Shown here: positions 10,064 to 18,197 of the stretch, piece after piece
How positions within the stretch are numbered: position 1 is the first letter of the stretch
How the letters are laid out: every line of letters starts with the position of its first letter
The notes under the pieces: model-generated
Told to the model about the DNA's origin: nothing
The model's input: only the letters and a program-made list of their open reading frames with translations
The model's database searches: none
DNA from: Candidatus Acidiferrales bacterium
Lineage (GTDB): Bacteria > Acidobacteriota > Terriglobia > Acidiferrales > UBA7541
Length of the DNA stretch: 47,727 bases
Assembly (NCBI GenBank): GCA_030037525.1
Contig: JASHRC010000053.1
Location: forward strand, 1-47,727
Direction: 5' to 3'
Position numbers and translations under genes: made by a program

Positions 10064-10765
10064 ATGTGGGAGCAGATCAAACAGGCCTTGCTTCAGTCGA
10101 CAGCCCGATTTCTCACTGAATTTGCCAGCTTGCTGCCGGGACTGGCAGCGCTCATTGTGGCAGTGCTCCTTTCGCTCGTGCTCGGCTGGGTTCTCGCGAT
10201 TGTGGTGCGGCGTGTCCTGATCGGCCTGCGGTTTGACCAACGCATGGCGGGGTGGGGATTTGCTTCAATGGGGGAGGGCTCGCCCCTGGGGAGCCCCACC
10301 GCTTTGGTTTCCCGCTCGTTGTTTCTCCTGGTGGTGCTGACCGGATTTCTCATCGGAGTGGCCGCCTTCGACTTTGCCTGGACCTCCCTGTTCGTGCGCA
10401 GCATTCTCTCCTACATTCCCAACATTATTGGTGCCGTGCTGGTGTTGGTGGTTGGCACAATCATTGCGCGCTTTGTTGCTCGGAGCGTGCTGATCGGCGC
10501 TGTCAACTTGAACCTCCAATACGCGCGCCTGCTGAGTGAGGGAGTCAAGTGGCTGGTCATCGTGCTCTCCGTAGCCATGGCCCTGGAACATCTAAGAATC
10601 GCGCGGGGCATCGTGGAACTGGCTTTTGGCATTCTTTTCGGCGGAATCGTTTTCGGACTAGCACTGGCGATCGGGCTCGGCTCGCGGGACCTGGTCACCA
10701 AATCGCTCGAACGCGATACGAAAAAAGCCCCGGAAGAAATCGAAGACCCTCTTCGCCACCTGTAG
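10064..10765 (+). CDS. Small MscS-like membrane protein with conserved TM-helix repeats
   Basis: This 233-residue protein has about five hydrophobic segments and no globular C-terminal domain. The pattern GAVLVLVVGTIIARFVARSV and the final VFGLALAIGLGSRDLV matches the conserved TM-helix repeat family (PF05552) found in small relatives of mechanosensitive channels. The beta domain of true MscS is absent. A strong AAGGAGG ribosome site sits 7 bp before ATG 10064. It is the last gene of the glgE operon. Membrane-tension sensing would suit an operon that handles trehalose and glucan, but channel activity is not demonstrable from sequence. Confidence 0.8.
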   Translation: MWEQIKQALLQSTARFLTEFASLLPGLAALIVAVLLSLVLGWVLAIVVRRVLIGLRFDQRMAGWGFASMGEGSPLGSPTALVSRSLFLLVVLTGFLIGVAAFDFAWTSLFVRSILSYIPNIIGAVLVLVVGTIIARFVARSVLIGAVNLNLQYARLLSEGVKWLVIVLSVAMALEHLRIARGIVELAFGILFGGIVFGLALAIGLGSRDLVTKSLERDTKKAPEEIEDPLRHL

Positions 10766-10901
10766 CGGGTCCTCCCGAGGGGTGTGACCAGGATCGCGAC
10801 CCTTCGACACAGGCGCGCTCGACGCCCGGCCTTTGGGAGTCCTTGCCTTTGCCCGCGACCGAGCGCCTTCCCAGGCACCCAGAACAGGAATCACCGCCGG
10901 C

Positions 10902-10953
10902 CGGAGGAATCAGAATCGGCTGATCGAGCGCTGCCGAGACACTGATTCCTCTG
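10902..10953. terminator. Large hairpin between convergent genes, possible bidirectional terminator
   Basis: The arms GAGGAATCAG (10904-10913) and CTGATTCCTC (10942-10951) pair perfectly, with further pairs outside, and an inner CGGC/GCCG stem (10917-10920 and 10933-10936). It lies between the end of the MscS-like gene (10765) and the minus-strand His-rich gene ending at 10970. No U-run follows on either strand, so a structural repeat is an alternative to a terminator. Confidence 0.4.
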
Positions 10954-10969
10954 CCGCACTGGGAGGGAT

Positions 10970-11200
10970 CTACTGGCCGGCAGCCTTGGTCTTGCTACCG
11001 TGATGTTCTACGTGGGTTTTGGCCGCTTCCGTTGAGTGGTGTATAGCGTGGTGGAGGTGCCCCTGCGCAGTGTGTGCGTGGTGAGCCGCGGTTTCATAGT
11101 TTCCTTGCTCGTGATGTCTGGCAGCCTCGAGGTGATGACGGGCCGCGTGTTCGTGGTGTTCGGCAGCTTTTCTGTGGTGCTCGGCAGCTTGCTTGGACAT
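10970..11200 (-). CDS. Histidine-ladder small protein (76 aa, 20 His), function unknown
   Basis: The product is 76 residues with 20 histidines. His-His pairs fall at residues 8-9, 15-16, 22-23 and 29-30, exactly seven apart, each within AA(E/R)HH, and further HH pairs occur at 40-41, 50-51 and 54-55. A helix would show a stripe of His pairs, plausible for metal binding or pH buffering. No signal peptide or membrane segment is present. The start at 11200 has an AGGAGGAGAA ribosome site directly upstream on the minus strand; a longer in-frame reading to 11317 lacks this. Similar His-rich proteins are common in soil bacteria but, to my knowledge, uncharacterised. It is divergent from aceE. Confidence 0.8.
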   Translation of the reverse strand: MSKQAAEHHRKAAEHHEHAARHHLEAARHHEQGNYETAAHHAHTAQGHLHHAIHHSTEAAKTHVEHHGSKTKAAGQ

Positions 11201-11466
11201 TTCTCCTCCTGGCTTGTTTCTCGACCTGAGACCTGGGTCGGCAGGAGAAGACTGGCGCTCGGTTGTTAATCCGGGATAAACGGAGAGTGAACGATTGGTT
11301 GTGCAGGACTTCCTCATCTCTTCTCGAGCCGCTCAGAAATACCGATCCATCTTGAAAAATCCCATCCCGATTCATCCGCTCCCGCACGGGAAATGCGGTA
11401 TATTTGTAATTGAACAAAAAATTTCCAAGTGATCGGATCGCCTGGCGGTCCCTTCCGGGAAGGTCC

Positions 11467-14151
11467 ATGGAAATGGCGGTACAACCGATCCTCCCATCGG
11501 ACGTCGACGAACTCGACGAGATATGGGAATGGATCGAGTCATTTGATGCCGTCGTCGAGCAAGGCGGCCGCGATCTGGCCTCCAAAATTCTTCAGGAAAT
11601 CCGCGACCGGGCCTTGGCTTGCGGTGTGCGGGTCCCTTTCACGGCCAACACCCCGTACGTCAACACCATTCATGTGAGTCAGCAAGCCCCCTTTGGGGGC
11701 AATCAGGAACTCGAGCGAAAGATCAAGAGCCTGATCCGCTGGAACGCCTTGGCCATGGTGGTCCGTGCCAACCGCGTCGAACACAACATCGGCGGCCACA
11801 TTTCAACGTTTGGCTCGGTGGCGACTCTGTTCGAGGTCGGCTTCAATCACTTCTTCCGCTCCCGCACGAAAGATTTCGAAGGCGACACGGTGTATCTGCA
11901 GGGCCACGCGTCGCCCGGTGTCTATGCCCGCGCATTTCTCGAAGGGCGTCTGACCGCCCAGCAGCTTGAAAACTTCCGTCGAGAGCTGAAACCCGGCGGC
12001 GGCCTTTCCTCTTACCCGCATCCCTGGCTCATGCCGGATTTCTGGGAATTTCCCACCGTTTCGATGGGGCTCAGCCCCATCATGGCGATCTATCAGGCCC
12101 GCTTCAATCGCTACCTGGAAGACCGCGGTCTTAAGCCCAGAACCGACGCGAAGGTCTGGGCCTTCTTGGGCGACGGCGAAACCGACGAGCCAGAGACGCT
12201 GGGTGCCATCACGCTCGCTTCGCGCGAGCATCTCGACAATCTCATCTTTGTGGTCAATTGCAACCTGCAGCGCCTGGACGGGCCCGTGCGCGGCAACGGT
12301 CACATCATTCAGGAGCTGGAGGCGGCTTTCCGTGGGGCGGGTTGGAATTGCATCAAGGTGCTCTGGGGATCGGACTGGGATCCTTTGTTCGAGCAGGACG
12401 TAGACGGCTTGCTGGCGAAACGCCTCGGTGAAATCGTCGATGGCGAATATCAGAAATTCATCGTCGAATCGGGCGCCTACATCCGCGAGCACGCCTTTGG
12501 CAGCGACCCGCGTCTGCTGAAGATGGTGGAGAACTATAGCGACGAGCAGCTTCAAAAGCTGCGGCAGGGCGGCCACGATCCAAAGAAAGTGTACGCCGCG
12601 TATAAGGCCGCCGTCGAACATACCGGTTCGCCGACCGTGATTCTGGCCCGCACCATCAAGGGCTATGGCCTCGGCGAGGCCGGCGAAGGTCGCAACGTCA
12701 CCCACCAGCAGAAGAAAGTCGACGAAGACACGCTTCGTCACTTCGGCGAGCGCTTCGGGTTGAAGATTCGGGAAGATCAGATTGCCGAAGTATCCTTCTA
12801 CCGGCCGCCCGACGATAGCCGTGAAATCCGTTACATGCGGGAATGCCGCCGGAAGCTGGGCGGCTATTTGCCAGAACGCCGCGTCCGCTCCCTGCCGCTC
12901 CCGGCGCACGAGGAAAACCTCTTCACTGAATTTCTCAGCGGCAGTGAAGGCCGCGAGGTTTCCACCACCATGGCATTCGTCGCCATGTTGCGAAAAATGC
13001 TGCGAGATCCGGAAATCGGCAAGCTCATCGTTCCGATCGTTCCCGATGAAGCGCGCACCTTTGGCATGGAGTCCCTGTTTCGCCTGGTAGGCATCTACAG
13101 CAGCCAGGGGCAGCTCTACGAGCCCGTCGATATGAACACGCTGCTCTATTACAAAGAAGCCAAGGACGGTCAGATCCTGGAGGAGGGAATTACCGAGGCC
13201 GGCTCGATCTCGTCGTTTATCGCCGCCGGTTCCGCTTACGCCACCCACGGAATCAATACCATTCCCTTCTTTGTTTTCTACTCGATGTTCGGGCTACAGC
13301 GAGTGGCGGACCTGATTTGGGCTGCGGCCGACACGCGCTGCCGCGGTTTCCTTCTCGGGGGCACGGCCGGGCGCACCACTTTGGCGGGCGAAGGTCTGCA
13401 GCACCAGGACGGCAACAGCCACATTCTCGCGCTTCCCGTTCCTACGCTTTGGGCTTACGACCCGGCCTTCGCCTATGAGGTCGCCACGATCATTGAAGAC
13501 GGTATCGACCGGATGTACCGCAAGGGCGAAAGCATCTTCTACTACATCACGGTGATGAACGAACCCTACGCCATGCCTGCCATGCCTGCCGGATCCCGGG
13601 AAGGCATTCTCAAGGGAATGTACCGGTTCCGAGCCGCTGGCAACGGCAAGTCCAAGCTGCGTGCGCACCTGTTCGGGAGCGGCGCAATTCTGCGTGAGGC
13701 CTTGAAGGCGCAGGAAATTCTTGAGGAAAAATACGGCGTGGCCGCCGACGTATGGAGCGTGACGAGCTACAAGGAGCTCTACCGAGACGGCATCGAAACG
13801 GAACGCTGGAACCTGCTGCACCCATCGGAACGGCCGCGCGTCCCCTACGTCTCCGCTTGCCTGGAGGGCACCCAGGGAGTTTTTGTGGCCGCCTCGGACT
13901 ATCTCAAGGCGCAGGCCAATCTCATCAGCAAGTGGGTGCCGCGCCGCATCGCGTCGCTGGGCACCGACGGCTTTGGCCGCAGCGAGAGCCGTCAATCCCT
14001 GCGCGAGTTCTTCGAGGTCGATTCGCGCTTCATCGCCCTGGCCGCGCTGCGCGAACTCGAGAGCGCAGGCAAAATCCAGGCTTCTCTGGTCGAGCGGGCC
14101 ATCGGAGACCTCGACATCAATATCGAAAAGCCCGACCCGCTTACCAGCTAA
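11467..14151 (+). CDS. aceE: Pyruvate dehydrogenase E1 component, homodimeric type (AceE)
   Basis: This 894-residue thiamine-diphosphate enzyme decarboxylates pyruvate and passes the acetyl group to lipoyl-E2. The ThDP/Mg motif is GDGETDEPETL ending with VVNCNLQ, and the substrate region contains NIGGHISTFGS and GRTTLAGEGLQHQDG. The length matches AceE (about 890) if ATG 11467 is used, which has GGAAGG about 5 bp upstream. A TTG at 11410 would add 19 poorly conserved residues. No E2 or E3 gene lies in this window, so the complex must be completed from elsewhere. The upstream region 11201-11466 is shared with the divergent His-rich gene and shows a TATATT -10-like site at 11398 without a clear -35. 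Confidence 0.95.
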   Translation: MEMAVQPILPSDVDELDEIWEWIESFDAVVEQGGRDLASKILQEIRDRALACGVRVPFTANTPYVNTIHVSQQAPFGGNQELERKIKSLIRWNALAMVVRANRVEHNIGGHISTFGSVATLFEVGFNHFFRSRTKDFEGDTVYLQGHASPGVYARAFLEGRLTAQQLENFRRELKPGGGLSSYPHPWLMPDFWEFPTVSMGLSPIMAIYQARFNRYLEDRGLKPRTDAKVWAFLGDGETDEPETLGAITLASREHLDNLIFVVNCNLQRLDGPVRGNGHIIQELEAAFRGAGWNCIKVLWGSDWDPLFEQDVDGLLAKRLGEIVDGEYQKFIVESGAYIREHAFGSDPRLLKMVENYSDEQLQKLRQGGHDPKKVYAAYKAAVEHTGSPTVILARTIKGYGLGEAGEGRNVTHQQKKVDEDTLRHFGERFGLKIREDQIAEVSFYRPPDDSREIRYMRECRRKLGGYLPERRVRSLPLPAHEENLFTEFLSGSEGREVSTTMAFVAMLRKMLRDPEIGKLIVPIVPDEARTFGMESLFRLVGIYSSQGQLYEPVDMNTLLYYKEAKDGQILEEGITEAGSISSFIAAGSAYATHGINTIPFFVFYSMFGLQRVADLIWAAADTRCRGFLLGGTAGRTTLAGEGLQHQDGNSHILALPVPTLWAYDPAFAYEVATIIEDGIDRMYRKGESIFYYITVMNEPYAMPAMPAGSREGILKGMYRFRAAGNGKSKLRAHLFGSGAILREALKAQEILEEKYGVAADVWSVTSYKELYRDGIETERWNLLHPSERPRVPYVSACLEGTQGVFVAASDYLKAQANLISKWVPRRIASLGTDGFGRSESRQSLREFFEVDSRFIALAALRELESAGKIQASLVERAIGDLDINIEKPDPLTS

Positions 14152-14163
14152 CTCGCCGCCTGG

Positions 14164-14349
14164 CTACAGGAGCTCCTGTATTCGTCCCTTGATCAGGTCG
14201 GGTTTCAGCTGGCTGACCTTTTCAAGAGCGTCCCGTCCGTCGGTTGCCTCTCCGCAGATTTTCCATTCCGGCATGGGCGCGAGCACGGTTCCGATGCCCG
14301 ACCGTGACAGTGAATGATCATCCACCAGCAGGATTCGTGCTTCGATCAT
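14164..14349 (-). pseudogene. Truncated response-regulator receiver domain
   Basis: The 61-residue frame starts MIEARILLVDDHSLSRSGIG and continues through GEATDGRDALEKVSQLKPDL, the first half of a NarL/LuxR-type receiver domain with the acidic DD pair. It diverges right after KPDLI, where the phosphoacceptor Asp should follow, and stops after GRIQELL. The phosphorylation site, the rest of the receiver and the DNA-binding domain are missing. The 3' end coincides with a 16-bp palindrome at 14165-14180. A GGTGGGGGAA ribosome site precedes the ATG, so a short peptide could still be made. It is most likely a gene relic from a deletion behind aceE. Confidence 0.7.
14165..14180. repeat. 16-bp perfect palindrome TACAGGAGCTCCTGTA
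   Basis: All 16 bases are symmetric. It starts 14 bp after the aceE stop and overlaps the last codons of the truncated receiver gene, at the point where homology to receivers has already ended. With no loop or T-run it is not a classic terminator. It could mark the deletion junction or a protein-binding site. Confidence 0.5.
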
Positions 14350-14442
14350 TTCCCCCACCCAGATTCCAATGAGCCTCGATATCCTTCGTGCCAACCCAAA
14401 ACAGCCCGAAGCGTCGATCGGGGTCCGCCAAGGACGATCCAC

Positions 14443-14472
14443 TTGACGAAATCCGGCCCGGTCCGCAAGAAT
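14443..14472 (+). promoter_or_regulatory. Possible promoter for the LigAB/ligC unit
   Basis: TTGACG (14443-14448) and AAGAAT (14467-14472) are separated by 18 bp, about 100 bp upstream of the dioxygenase start at 14572. The -10 match is only moderate, so this is a tentative call. Confidence 0.35.
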
Positions 14473-14571
14473 TAAATAGGGGAACTTTTCGACAGGCCGA
14501 GGCGCTCGTTGTCTGACAAGGTTGGGGCAACCAAGAACGACGTTCCGTCGGCCAGAATCGAGGCAACTACC

Positions 14572-15756
14572 ATGGGAAAGATTGTTTCCGCATTTGCGAC
14601 CGTCCACGCACCGCAGCTGTTCGACCGTCCCCCCAGCGAGGACCCGAAACAGCTGGATGCTGACATTGCCGCCATGCGCCAGATCGGCAAGGAACTCGAG
14701 GAAAGCAAGCCGGATGCGGTGGTTGTCATCGCCAGCGATCACCTGGAAACGTTTTTCCTCAGTTCGGTTCCCACCTTCGCCATTCTTTCCGGCGAGTATT
14801 CCCACGCCGAGTATGCCGGCCGCAAGTATGAACTGAAGATCCATGAGGCCTTGACCGAGGACCTCCTGGAAAAGCTGATGAAGGCTGGCTTCGATCTCGG
14901 CTATTCGCAAGACGCGGTTCTTGGGCACGCGTTCGCGGCCGTCTACGAATGGGTGATCGAGAAGCGCCCGATTCCCGTCGTGCCGATTTTCGTCAATGCC
15001 TATCTTCCGCCCTTGCCGACCGCCCGGCGTTGTGCGGATCTGGGCAAGGCCATCGCCAAAATCATTGAGGGCCGCCCGGAAAAAGTAGCGATCGTCGCAA
15101 GCGGCGGCATGTCGCACTACCCCGGGACGTGGAAGTATCCCAAGCCCGCATACGATTTCGACTACTGGGCCATCTCCCAAATCGAAAAGGGCCATCTCGA
15201 CGAACTGATCAAACTGACCAACGAGCAGTTGGACGAGGTGGGCAACACCGAGTTGCTCTCCTGGATGATCCTGTTTGGCGCGATCGGGAACATCAAGGGC
15301 GAGCTCGTGACTTACCAGCCGACCTGGCACCACGGCCACGCGGTCCTGCGCTTCCTGCCCCTCCACGGAACCGGACCGTCAAAAGAGGGGATGGGGGCCC
15401 CGCCGGACTATAAATTCCAGGGCGGCTATGAATTCTACAAGCACCCCTCTCCGGCAGCCTACAAGCTGAACAAAGTGCTCTACGACAGCCGGTTCAAGCG
15501 TGACCTGCGGCTGCGGCTCATCCACGATCTTCCCTCCGTAGCCAAGGAATACGGCATGACGCCCGAGGAGGCCAAGGTGCTCGAATCGCTGCAAGACGAC
15601 GACATCGAGAAGTTCCGAAACGGGCAGGTGCATCCGCTGGTAGAAGCCGGAGCGCATCCTCTGGGAATGTGGATGGCGGTGATCGGCATGCACTCGGAGC
15701 TGCGCAGGCTTCGAGCCGAAAAGCAAAGCCTGGAAAAAGCCGGCATTAGGAAATAG
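14572..15756 (+). CDS. Fused LigB-LigA class III extradiol dioxygenase (protocatechuate/gallate type)
   Basis: This 394-residue Fe(II) enzyme is predicted to open a catecholic ring at the 4,5-bond. Residues 1-280 are LigB-like: iron-ligand candidates His12 (FATVHAPQ) and His57 (IASDH), a catalytic His in ASGGMSHYPG and the Glu in GNTELLSW. Residues about 310-394 match the LigA-type small subunit (VAKEYGMTPEEAKVLESL through AGAHPLGMWM). A single-chain LigB-LigA order is known from gallate dioxygenases, so protocatechuate and gallate are both plausible substrates. ATG 14572 is preferred because conservation begins there and GAGG lies about 9 bp upstream; TTG 14509 would add 21 residues. ligC follows after 78 bp. 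Confidence 0.85.
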   Translation: MGKIVSAFATVHAPQLFDRPPSEDPKQLDADIAAMRQIGKELEESKPDAVVVIASDHLETFFLSSVPTFAILSGEYSHAEYAGRKYELKIHEALTEDLLEKLMKAGFDLGYSQDAVLGHAFAAVYEWVIEKRPIPVVPIFVNAYLPPLPTARRCADLGKAIAKIIEGRPEKVAIVASGGMSHYPGTWKYPKPAYDFDYWAISQIEKGHLDELIKLTNEQLDEVGNTELLSWMILFGAIGNIKGELVTYQPTWHHGHAVLRFLPLHGTGPSKEGMGAPPDYKFQGGYEFYKHPSPAAYKLNKVLYDSRFKRDLRLRLIHDLPSVAKEYGMTPEEAKVLESLQDDDIEKFRNGQVHPLVEAGAHPLGMWMAVIGMHSELRRLRAEKQSLEKAGIRK

Positions 15757-15834
15757 CGCCTGGGGAGCTTTTAGGGCCGGAGTGTTTTGCCGGCGAAGCA
15801 CGCCGTTGTTTAAATTCGAATCGAGGGCCGACAC

Positions 15835-16803
15835 ATGAAAATCGGCGTTGCCGGGCAAGGCGCATTTGGCGTGAAGCATCTGGAAGCTTTGCGGGCGATT
15901 CCGGGCATCGAAGTGATCACCCTAGCCGGTGGGAATCAGACCGCCACCGCGGAAGTGGCCAAGCGGTTCGAGATCCCCCATTATACGGGCGATTTCGCCG
16001 AGAGCCTGAGGCAGCCGGGGCTGGAAGCGATGATCCTCGCCACGCCCACCGGAATGCACGCAAAGCAGGGGGTCCAGTCGATGCGCGCGGGCAAGCACGT
16101 GCATATCGAAATCCCCATCGCCGATTCCCTGGCCGATTCCGAATTGCTGGTGAAGGTACAGAAGGAAACCGGCGTGGTCTGCATGGGCGGACACACGCGC
16201 CGCTTCAATCCCAGCCACCAATACATTCACAAGAAGATCCAGGCGGGCGAGCTCAAGATTCAGCAGATGAACGTGCAAACCTATTTCTTCCGCCGCACGA
16301 ACATCAACGCGGCCGGTCAGCCCCGCAGCTGGACCGACCATCTGCTCTGGCACCACGCCTGTCACACGGTGGATCTGTTCCAGTATCAAACGGGCGAGCT
16401 GGTTTCCGATTGCTATGCCGTCCAGGGCCCGTTTCATCCCGAGCTGAAGATCGCGATGGATATGGGCATCGTGATGAAAGTGCCGTCAGGCGCGATCTGC
16501 ACTCTTTCGCTCTCGTTCAATAACAAAGGTCCGATCGGCACGTTCTTCCGCTATATCTGCGACAACGGCACCTACATCGCGCACTACGACGACCTGATCG
16601 ACGGCGATCAGAAGAAGATCGATCTGACCGGTGTGGCTGTCTCGATGAACGGGATCGAGCTGCAGGATCGCGAGTTTTTCTCCGCCATCCGGGAAAAGCG
16701 CGAGCCCAATGCCAGCGTGCAACAGTGCTTCACGGCGATGCAGGTGCTCGATCGTCTGGAGAGGATTTTGAACTCCGCGACCAAGGCGCAGGCCGTGGTT
16801 TAA
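15835..16803 (+). CDS. ligC: LigC-type 4-carboxy-2-hydroxymuconate-6-semialdehyde dehydrogenase
   Basis: This 322-residue Gfo/Idh/MocA-family NAD(P) enzyme oxidises the cyclised ring-cleavage product of protocatechuate to 2-pyrone-4,6-dicarboxylate (PDC). The N-terminal Rossmann motif is GVAGQGAFGVKHL. Stretches such as MGGHTRRFNPSHQYIH, SWTDHLLWHHACHTVDL and FFRYICDNGTYIA closely follow LigC of Sphingobium as I recall it. Its position right behind the LigAB fusion supports the assignment. The stop codon overlaps that of the convergent symporter gene (shared TTAA at 16800-16803). Confidence 0.9.
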   Translation: MKIGVAGQGAFGVKHLEALRAIPGIEVITLAGGNQTATAEVAKRFEIPHYTGDFAESLRQPGLEAMILATPTGMHAKQGVQSMRAGKHVHIEIPIADSLADSELLVKVQKETGVVCMGGHTRRFNPSHQYIHKKIQAGELKIQQMNVQTYFFRRTNINAAGQPRSWTDHLLWHHACHTVDLFQYQTGELVSDCYAVQGPFHPELKIAMDMGIVMKVPSGAICTLSLSFNNKGPIGTFFRYICDNGTYIAHYDDLIDGDQKKIDLTGVAVSMNGIELQDREFFSAIREKREPNASVQQCFTAMQVLDRLERILNSATKAQAVV

Positions 16804-18110
16804 CTGGCGGCTTCCCACTTCCGGTTAAGAACCAGCCGGAGGCGCTCGGGGTCGAGGGCCTTTTCCCATTTTGCCACCACCAGCGTGGCGACCGCGTTTC
16901 CCACCACGTTGGTTGGGGTGAGCCCTTCCGACATCAGCCGGTGAATTCCGAGCAGGAGCGCGACGCTGGCGACCGGGATCGTTCCGGTCGAAGCGATGGT
17001 GGCCGCCAGCACCACGAACGCGGCGCCCGCCACTCCCGCCGCTCCTTTTGATGACAGAAGCAATACGGCCAGAAGCCCCAGCTGCTGCCACAGACCGAGG
17101 TGCGTGTTGGTCGCCTGCGCCAGAAAAACAGTCGCCGTTGCCAGATAGAGACACGTGCCATCGAGATTGAACGAATAGCCGGTGGGAATCACCAGTCCGA
17201 CGATGGTCTCCTCGCAGCCCAGCACTTCGAGCTTGCGCATCAGTTGCGGGAGAACTGTTTCCGAAGACGTGGTGGCCAGCGCCACGAGCAGTTCCTCACG
17301 CAGGAAACCGACCAGCTTGAAGAGGCTGAACCCGCATGCGCGAGCCACGGGCCACAACACGCCGACCAGGAACACCAAACAGAGGACGTAAAAGCCTCCC
17401 AGCAGTTTGCCGAGAGAAACCAGTGAGCCGGCTCCGAATTTGCCGACCGTTGAGGCGATGGCGCCAAATGCTCCGATCGGCGCCGCCCACATCACGATGC
17501 CCACCACTTGAAACAGCATCTTCGACAGGGCCTCGATGAAATCGATGACCGGTTTGCCGCCGGCTCCGATCTGGGCCAGCGCAAATGCGCACAGCAGTGA
17601 GACCAGCAGCACGGCCAGCACGTTGCCCTCGGTGAATGCGCCAACCAAGGTGGTCGGAATGATGTTCATCAGGAATTCGGTGACGGTGGCCTTTGGGGGA
17701 TGCGCGATGTAGGTCTGGACGGCGGAGGTGTCCAGCTGCGCGGGATTGACGTTCATCCCGCGGCCTGGCTTCCAGAGATTCACAGCGCCGAGGGCCACCA
17801 GGAGCGCAATCGTGGTGAGCGCCTCAAAGTAGAGGATGGCTTTGAGCGCGACCCGGCCGACGCGGGCCAGGTCGACCATACGCGCAATTCCATGAACCAC
17901 CGTGCAGAAAATGATCGGCGCGATGAGCATACGAATCGCCTTGATGAAGGCGTCACCGAGCGGCCCGACGCGCATGCCCAGAGCGGGATCCCAAAGGCCG
18001 AGACAAATTCCCGCGATCGTGCCGACGAACACGTGCAGCCAAAGCTGGGTGTACCACGGCTTTCGGCGTCGAATCTGGGTGAGTTGGTCTTCCCCAACTT
18101 TGCTAGCCAT
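16800..18110 (-). CDS. Sodium/proton:dicarboxylate symporter (DAACS family, DctA/GltP-like)
   Basis: This 436-residue inner-membrane carrier takes up C4-dicarboxylates or acidic amino acids. About eight hydrophobic helices are visible, with the family's serine-rich re-entrant loop (LLSSKGAAGVAG), the substrate/ion site GYSFNLDGTCLYLATATVF and the final helix motif NVVGNAVATLVVAKWE. ATG 18110 is preferred; a TTG two codons earlier is possible. It is embedded among aromatic-acid genes, so a carboxylated aromatic or pathway intermediate is a possible substrate. Its 3' end overlaps that of ligC on the other strand. Confidence 0.9.
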   Translation of the reverse strand: MASKVGEDQLTQIRRRKPWYTQLWLHVFVGTIAGICLGLWDPALGMRVGPLGDAFIKAIRMLIAPIIFCTVVHGIARMVDLARVGRVALKAILYFEALTTIALLVALGAVNLWKPGRGMNVNPAQLDTSAVQTYIAHPPKATVTEFLMNIIPTTLVGAFTEGNVLAVLLVSLLCAFALAQIGAGGKPVIDFIEALSKMLFQVVGIVMWAAPIGAFGAIASTVGKFGAGSLVSLGKLLGGFYVLCLVFLVGVLWPVARACGFSLFKLVGFLREELLVALATTSSETVLPQLMRKLEVLGCEETIVGLVIPTGYSFNLDGTCLYLATATVFLAQATNTHLGLWQQLGLLAVLLLSSKGAAGVAGAAFVVLAATIASTGTIPVASVALLLGIHRLMSEGLTPTNVVGNAVATLVVAKWEKALDPERLRLVLNRKWEAAS

Positions 18111-18197
18111 CCGCAACGGACCGCACCTTTCCTGGCGAAGGACGCAGTTGCCCCGAGATCGCGTACTCTACTACAACCGGTGTGCGGAGCGAGACCC

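Noticed and set aside
11803-13248. A 481-codon minus-strand frame inside aceE
   Set aside because: It mirrors aceE codons, with no motif or start signal.
14350-15366. Upstream extension of the minus-strand receiver fragment to about 400 codons
   Set aside because: Only the last 61 codons resemble a protein family; the rest is antisense to the LigB-LigA dioxygenase.
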